A stretch of 64,000 bases of DNA, taken from positions 1 through 64,000 of the forward strand of contig JANBPK010001480.1 in NCBI GenBank assembly GCA_027579435.1, read 5' to 3'. The notes under the pieces were generated by a model. The model was not told the origin of the DNA, made no database searches, and saw only the letters and a program-made list of their open reading frames with translations. Numbering within the stretch: position 1 is the first letter of the stretch; each line of letters opens with the position of its first letter. The DNA is from Candolleomyces eurysporus (taxonomy: Eukaryota; Basidiomycota; Agaricomycetes; Agaricales; Psathyrellaceae). This document shows positions 60,294-64,000 of this stretch, one piece after another. A program made the translations under genes and the position numbers.

Positions 60294-62414
60294 TCACGGA
60301 TGAGTGAGTGAACTCGGCGTCGCACATAGCGTCGAAAGACAGAAGGACTGACCAGTTTTTTCGCTAGCTTGCAGTACGTCGGTCCCTCTGCTGCTCCCAG
60401 TGGTGGATGTTGGGTCTTGAAAAACGGATTTGTTGAAAGAAATCATGAGATCGGATGATTGGAAGGAGCGCTGGAGCTCTTGACGCAGGCCTTCTCTCGC
60501 CATCAGCCTGAAAGAGGTCAACGAGGGTGAGTAAGGCCGATTAGGATAAGATTCAGGGTAGGAACGCACATGCTGGTGACAGAGATGACGTAGACTAGCA
60601 ACAGTTCCCAGGAGCTGTCAGAATATTAACAAGGAACGAAGCGCGAAGTCTTACCATGCGTATTGCAGGAGAACGGAATGAGGCTTTGGGAACGACGAGG
60701 TCAGAAACCCGATCGTACTGAAACTCGAGAAGGCGACTCACTAGTAGTACGTCCCTGAAGCAAAATCAAACTTTCGTTCACACAGCGATCAGGACGGTAA
60801 AATCGACGAAAGACTGGAAGACGATGGGACGAACCAAGAATATACTCAGCAATGCGAGCACGCTGGGACCAGTGGAGCGGCTATCAGCTTTCGCTCGACG
60901 TGTAAAGGGCTTGTGCTTACCATGTCACTATCCCTCGATTTATCGCATAAATTATGAGCTTCTCGAGGAGATTTCGTGTTCTAGACGATAGGATATATGA
61001 AGGAATTATTTTCGTTTTAGAGACGTAAGTTACGCACCGTTTCGTGCCGTGGACTCCTGTTGCCCGGAAAATGAAAACCAGACTAGCAGTGATCAATATA
61101 TCACATGCTGCCGCGGCTGCTCCATGGATGTACATCGATTGCTATAAAGGCACAACGAGCCAAATTAGATGAAGCACAAGGAATGGATGAATGGGAATGG
61201 GTGCCTACAAGCAATGTATAGGTTCTTCCGGTCATGGCCGAGTACAGCTTCGCTTCGGACCTATTGTGAACTATCAATCAAACGAGGAAAGCGGACAGGG
61301 TGTTAAATGCACTTACATGATAACGATTTGCACTTGAGAGCCAAGAAAAGTGAGAATGAGGTTGCAACGCGACCTCGAGATCTGACAGCTCACGTACCCA
61401 GTCCACCACCTGTGGATCTGGATCTCAGTCGACGGTCTCACAACTGAAGAAATTATGACAAACCGAGTTGAAGAAGTGTGAGAGCAAGCTTGAAATAGGA
61501 GCGTCAGCCAGGCCAATCTACGCGACCGAGGAAAGGACCCACAATTGGAAAGGCGGTGAATCGAACGGCGGTCTTGAGTGAACTCCCGACTTGTTATCAA
61601 ACATTTAGTCACATTCAGGAACAATGCTGGTAAACTCACAAAACCAGATTCGGCTCGCATAGAACCTGTAAGCGTGGCGCAAACTCGTCAGTGGGACCGA
61701 GTAGAACGGACAAGGCGGGGCAAAACCTACAACTGAGAGAAGAAGGTAACGAGGAGCTTTCAAGGAAGCCTGTCAGAAAACGAGCGGGTAACCAGATATT
61801 GAAATGCTTACAATACAGGCTGTTTTTCCCTATGTTCAGGTCAGAAATGTCTCGTAAGTTAGCGAAAAGATACCTACTGGAACCGAGCTTAAAATAATGA
61901 TTCGAGTCAGTATGCATTCAAGAGGATAAACGGGATTCGAGAGCTTACGCAGGAATCACATCCCTTACCCCCGTGTTCATGGCTGAGTCTTGCTTGGTAA
62001 TAAAGAAGTCGTATACTTGGTGGCAGTTGAACGCCGTCTCGAGAGTCCCCAAGATACTAGTCAGCGAATATACGGATCCGAAAGTCAGCGAGGTCGCTCA
62101 AGCGTGTCATCCGAAAGGGACGTACATGAGAATCGTGATAGTCGATTTGAGAATAATCCCATCGTTCCGAGCGTGCCTCCAGAAGTAGCTCGTTACCATC
62201 GACTAAGATCCACAAGTAAGCCTCTCGAAAAAGAAGCTAGCGAGCAACTCACTATTGATATTCCCCACATTCTAGAATGGAAGCAAGACGCCGTCAAAGG
62301 GACACATGGTGACAAAAAGAAAGATAGGACTTACGCGAGCGTCAACAAGGTCGAAATCAGCAGAGCGCCAAACATGTGCTTGAAGGTCGGCGTGAACCGC
62401 TGAGTGTAGGCCAT
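60294..62414 (-). CDS. DUF6534 multi-pass membrane protein, many short exons
   Basis: Starts MAYTQRFTPTFKHMFGALLI (exon 62414-62335, GTAAGT donor) followed by a 19-nt exon (AMWGISI). Later exons give RNDGIILKSTITILM, LGTLETAFNCHQVYDFFITK, RFYASRIWF, AAAAACDILITASLVFIFRA, TRNLLEKLIIYAINRGIVT and SVLALLSIFL, and end with AREGLRQELQRSFQSSD and a Ser/Thr-rich tail to about 60294. The order and the stretches ACDILITASLVF...LLEKLIIYAINRG and the final AREGLR (where the family has LNAREGLR) fit DUF6534, a basidiomycete seven-helix family. Exons near 61600-61340 could not be resolved by eye, so an interruption there is not excluded. Function unknown; possibly a receptor-like protein. Confidence 0.7.
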
Positions 62415-63392
62415 GATGGCGACTGCGGGTGTCAAAAGGCAACGCCTCGAAAGAAAAAAGAAAGGACGGAGGTGGAAATAGATAGATAGATTACAATTTT
62501 TGGTTCAGTGTAGCGTCGCGTAGTAAGGGAAAGAGGGAACCTATCGACGGCGAGGATAATTCAGAGTTATATATACCTGTCACTTGTGTGATCTGACCGG
62601 ATACCGGTACCGGTAGACGGGATCATACTCAGAGTGTACACCGTAAGGCACAACTGAATGGCTTTGAATTCGCCATTCAGCTGGGCTCCGCCACCGTGTG
62701 ACCAATCACCATACATCTACGATTTTGCATTCTCGAGGCTATGCGCTATTCAGCTGGCATTAGGTCATGCCGTGGCTGCACCCTGAAAGGTCCCTCCCTG
62801 TCCCTCACCGTCCCTCACCCTCGATTTCGAGAGGAGAGTCAAAACACCTGGCCAGACTGTATCGGACACATGCGTATAGCCGCCGGTGTAGAAAGAAACG
62901 ATAAAGCGGAAGCAAAATAGTTCTTGGCCGACGGCAATGACAGGCGGAACTTAATTCTGAGATCTCTTGGACACCATCAAACATCTCACGGAGGCAAAGT
63001 GCCCAAATATCAATGCGAGCCAATGGGCTTGGCGATGATTTTGGATGCATGAAGACTGGAAATCGTAGTTTGTATGTTGCAGGGTGCAGTGTTGCCGTGA
63101 GGCGAAGCGAGGAGAAGGGTGAGACGTTGCACCCCATCAGAATCCCCATCATTAATCAAGGTGTACAGTTCCGTACAGATAAGAACGGTCCGTCAGGGCA
63201 GGGCTCAAAAATTGAGGTTTTGGCCTCGAATTTCGAGATTTGGAAGGAAACCTGGTCCAATTTGCGTAAAAATGAAATCTCCGAGAAACAGCCTGTCACG
63301 TGATCAAAGTCCAGATTTTCCGNAAAAAAATCCAAATGTTATATCGCAAGAGGCGGGCAGAAAATCATCGATAACGCTCTTCTATTGAAGTT
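62415..63392. other. Intergenic between DUF6534 gene and right-edge gene
   Basis: The left part is the promoter side of the DUF6534 gene. The right part has GTCACGTGATCA near 63296 (a CACGTG E-box-type palindrome), the short palindrome CTCGAATTTCGAG near 63226 and an N before a 7-A run at 63323. If the next gene is a transposase, 63150-63390 may hold the element's terminal repeat. Confidence 0.4.
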
Positions 63393-64000
63393 ATGCCTCC
63401 TGGAAACAAACGATCTCGACAAGCGAAAGCCCAGCATACCTCCGGACGTCAGGGATTTGACTCTGGGTGGACCGACACCTTCCAAGAGATATTATCTGAC
63501 CCGACCTACGATCCTGACTTGGATAACACCGCCGACATCGGTTACGACACATCAGGAAGCGACCTCGACGATGCCACTTTCGCTCTGATTGATGGCGCCC
63601 AGGCTCAAGACGATCGCAGTGGTGCTGAGGAAGGCAGCGAAATGGAGGAAAGCAGCGATGACGAGTCAGATGTTGAGGATCATGAAGCCATGGAATCGGT
63701 TAAGGAAACTCACAATGAAGAGAAGGTACGATTCTATTCTTATCTGATAGCCACTGATTGAATTGATTTCTGTAGCCGGCTCCAAGCAAGAAGCCTCGTC
63801 AAGGCCCAGCAGTTGCACTTCCTAGCTACACCGGAGCTGGAAGAAGCAGCATCTATGCGAATCAGAAGGAGCTCAGGAGAGCAGCGGCAGGATGTAAGAA
63901 GATCACGTCCTTCTTCAGCCATGACACGGAGATGGATGAAGATTTGGACGGCGATGGATCGGATTCCCGCGCCGAGTCTGAGACTATGCCTGACATGCAG
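63393..64000 (+). CDS. 5' end of a gene resembling the N-terminus of DNA transposases (cut by window)
   Basis: Exon 1 (63393-63725) starts MPPGNKRSRQAKAQHTSGRQ and continues into an acidic Ser/Asp/Glu-rich stretch. A 50-bp intron (63726-63775, GTACGA...TGTAG) leads to exon 2, which is open to the window end and contains SIYANQKELRRAAAGCKKIT followed by SFFSH. Lysine/arginine-rich runs ending in AA-x-G-x-x-x-I-x-x-FF are frequent near the N-terminus of basidiomycete transposon proteins, ahead of the DDE domain. The catalytic part lies outside the window, so the assignment rests on this short pattern. Alternative: an unrelated acidic nuclear protein. Confidence 0.5.

Noticed and set aside
1..64000. 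CRISPR array or bacterial-type operon
   Set aside because: Telomere, spliceosomal introns and basidiomycete families show a nuclear fungal chromosome; no regularly spaced direct repeats are seen.

Overview
The window is the left end of a chromosome of a basidiomycete fungus, most likely an Agaricomycete. It opens with 15 perfect CCCTAA telomere repeats. The genes carry many 45-60 bp introns with GTRNGT...YAG borders. They belong to families typical of mushroom-forming fungi and their relatives: BTB proteins, DUF6533 and DUF6534 membrane proteins, a CBM1 secreted protein and an F-box protein. The genus cannot be fixed from sequence alone.

Layout. 0-19 kb: close to the telomere are a near-intact cystathionine gamma-lyase gene with one frame break, a decayed copy of the splicing factor gene PRP6, a ~1 kb element with 40-bp inverted ends around an integrase remnant, a short BCAS3-like remnant, a small dsRNA-binding protein gene, an intact eight-exon membrane protein gene and a large F-box gene. 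19-33 kb: mostly gene-poor, with a CBM1 secreted protein, one BTB gene and one decayed BTB copy in reverse orientation. 33-56 kb: a duplicated zone that alternates decayed BTB copies with three copies (A, B, C) of one multi-exon membrane protein gene. Only copy C is intact. Hsp70-like sequence (one long, one remnant) and a small secreted protein gene lie between copies A and B. 56-64 kb: a convergent pair of DUF6533 and DUF6534 membrane protein genes, then the 5' end of a gene cut by the window edge that resembles the N-terminus of DNA transposases.

How it fits together. No biosynthetic or defence pathway is evident. The region looks like a subtelomere that collects duplicated gene pieces and lets most of them decay, while a few membrane and secreted protein genes stay open. 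The PRP6, BTB and membrane-protein copies keep introns, so they arose by DNA-level duplication, not retroposition. Sequence quality matters: 14 of 16 single Ns sit immediately before a homopolymer run, and each of the five in readable coding sequence must be deleted to restore the reading frame. Several otherwise clean genes carry one unexplained indel. Some calls of 'broken' may therefore be assembly artefacts.
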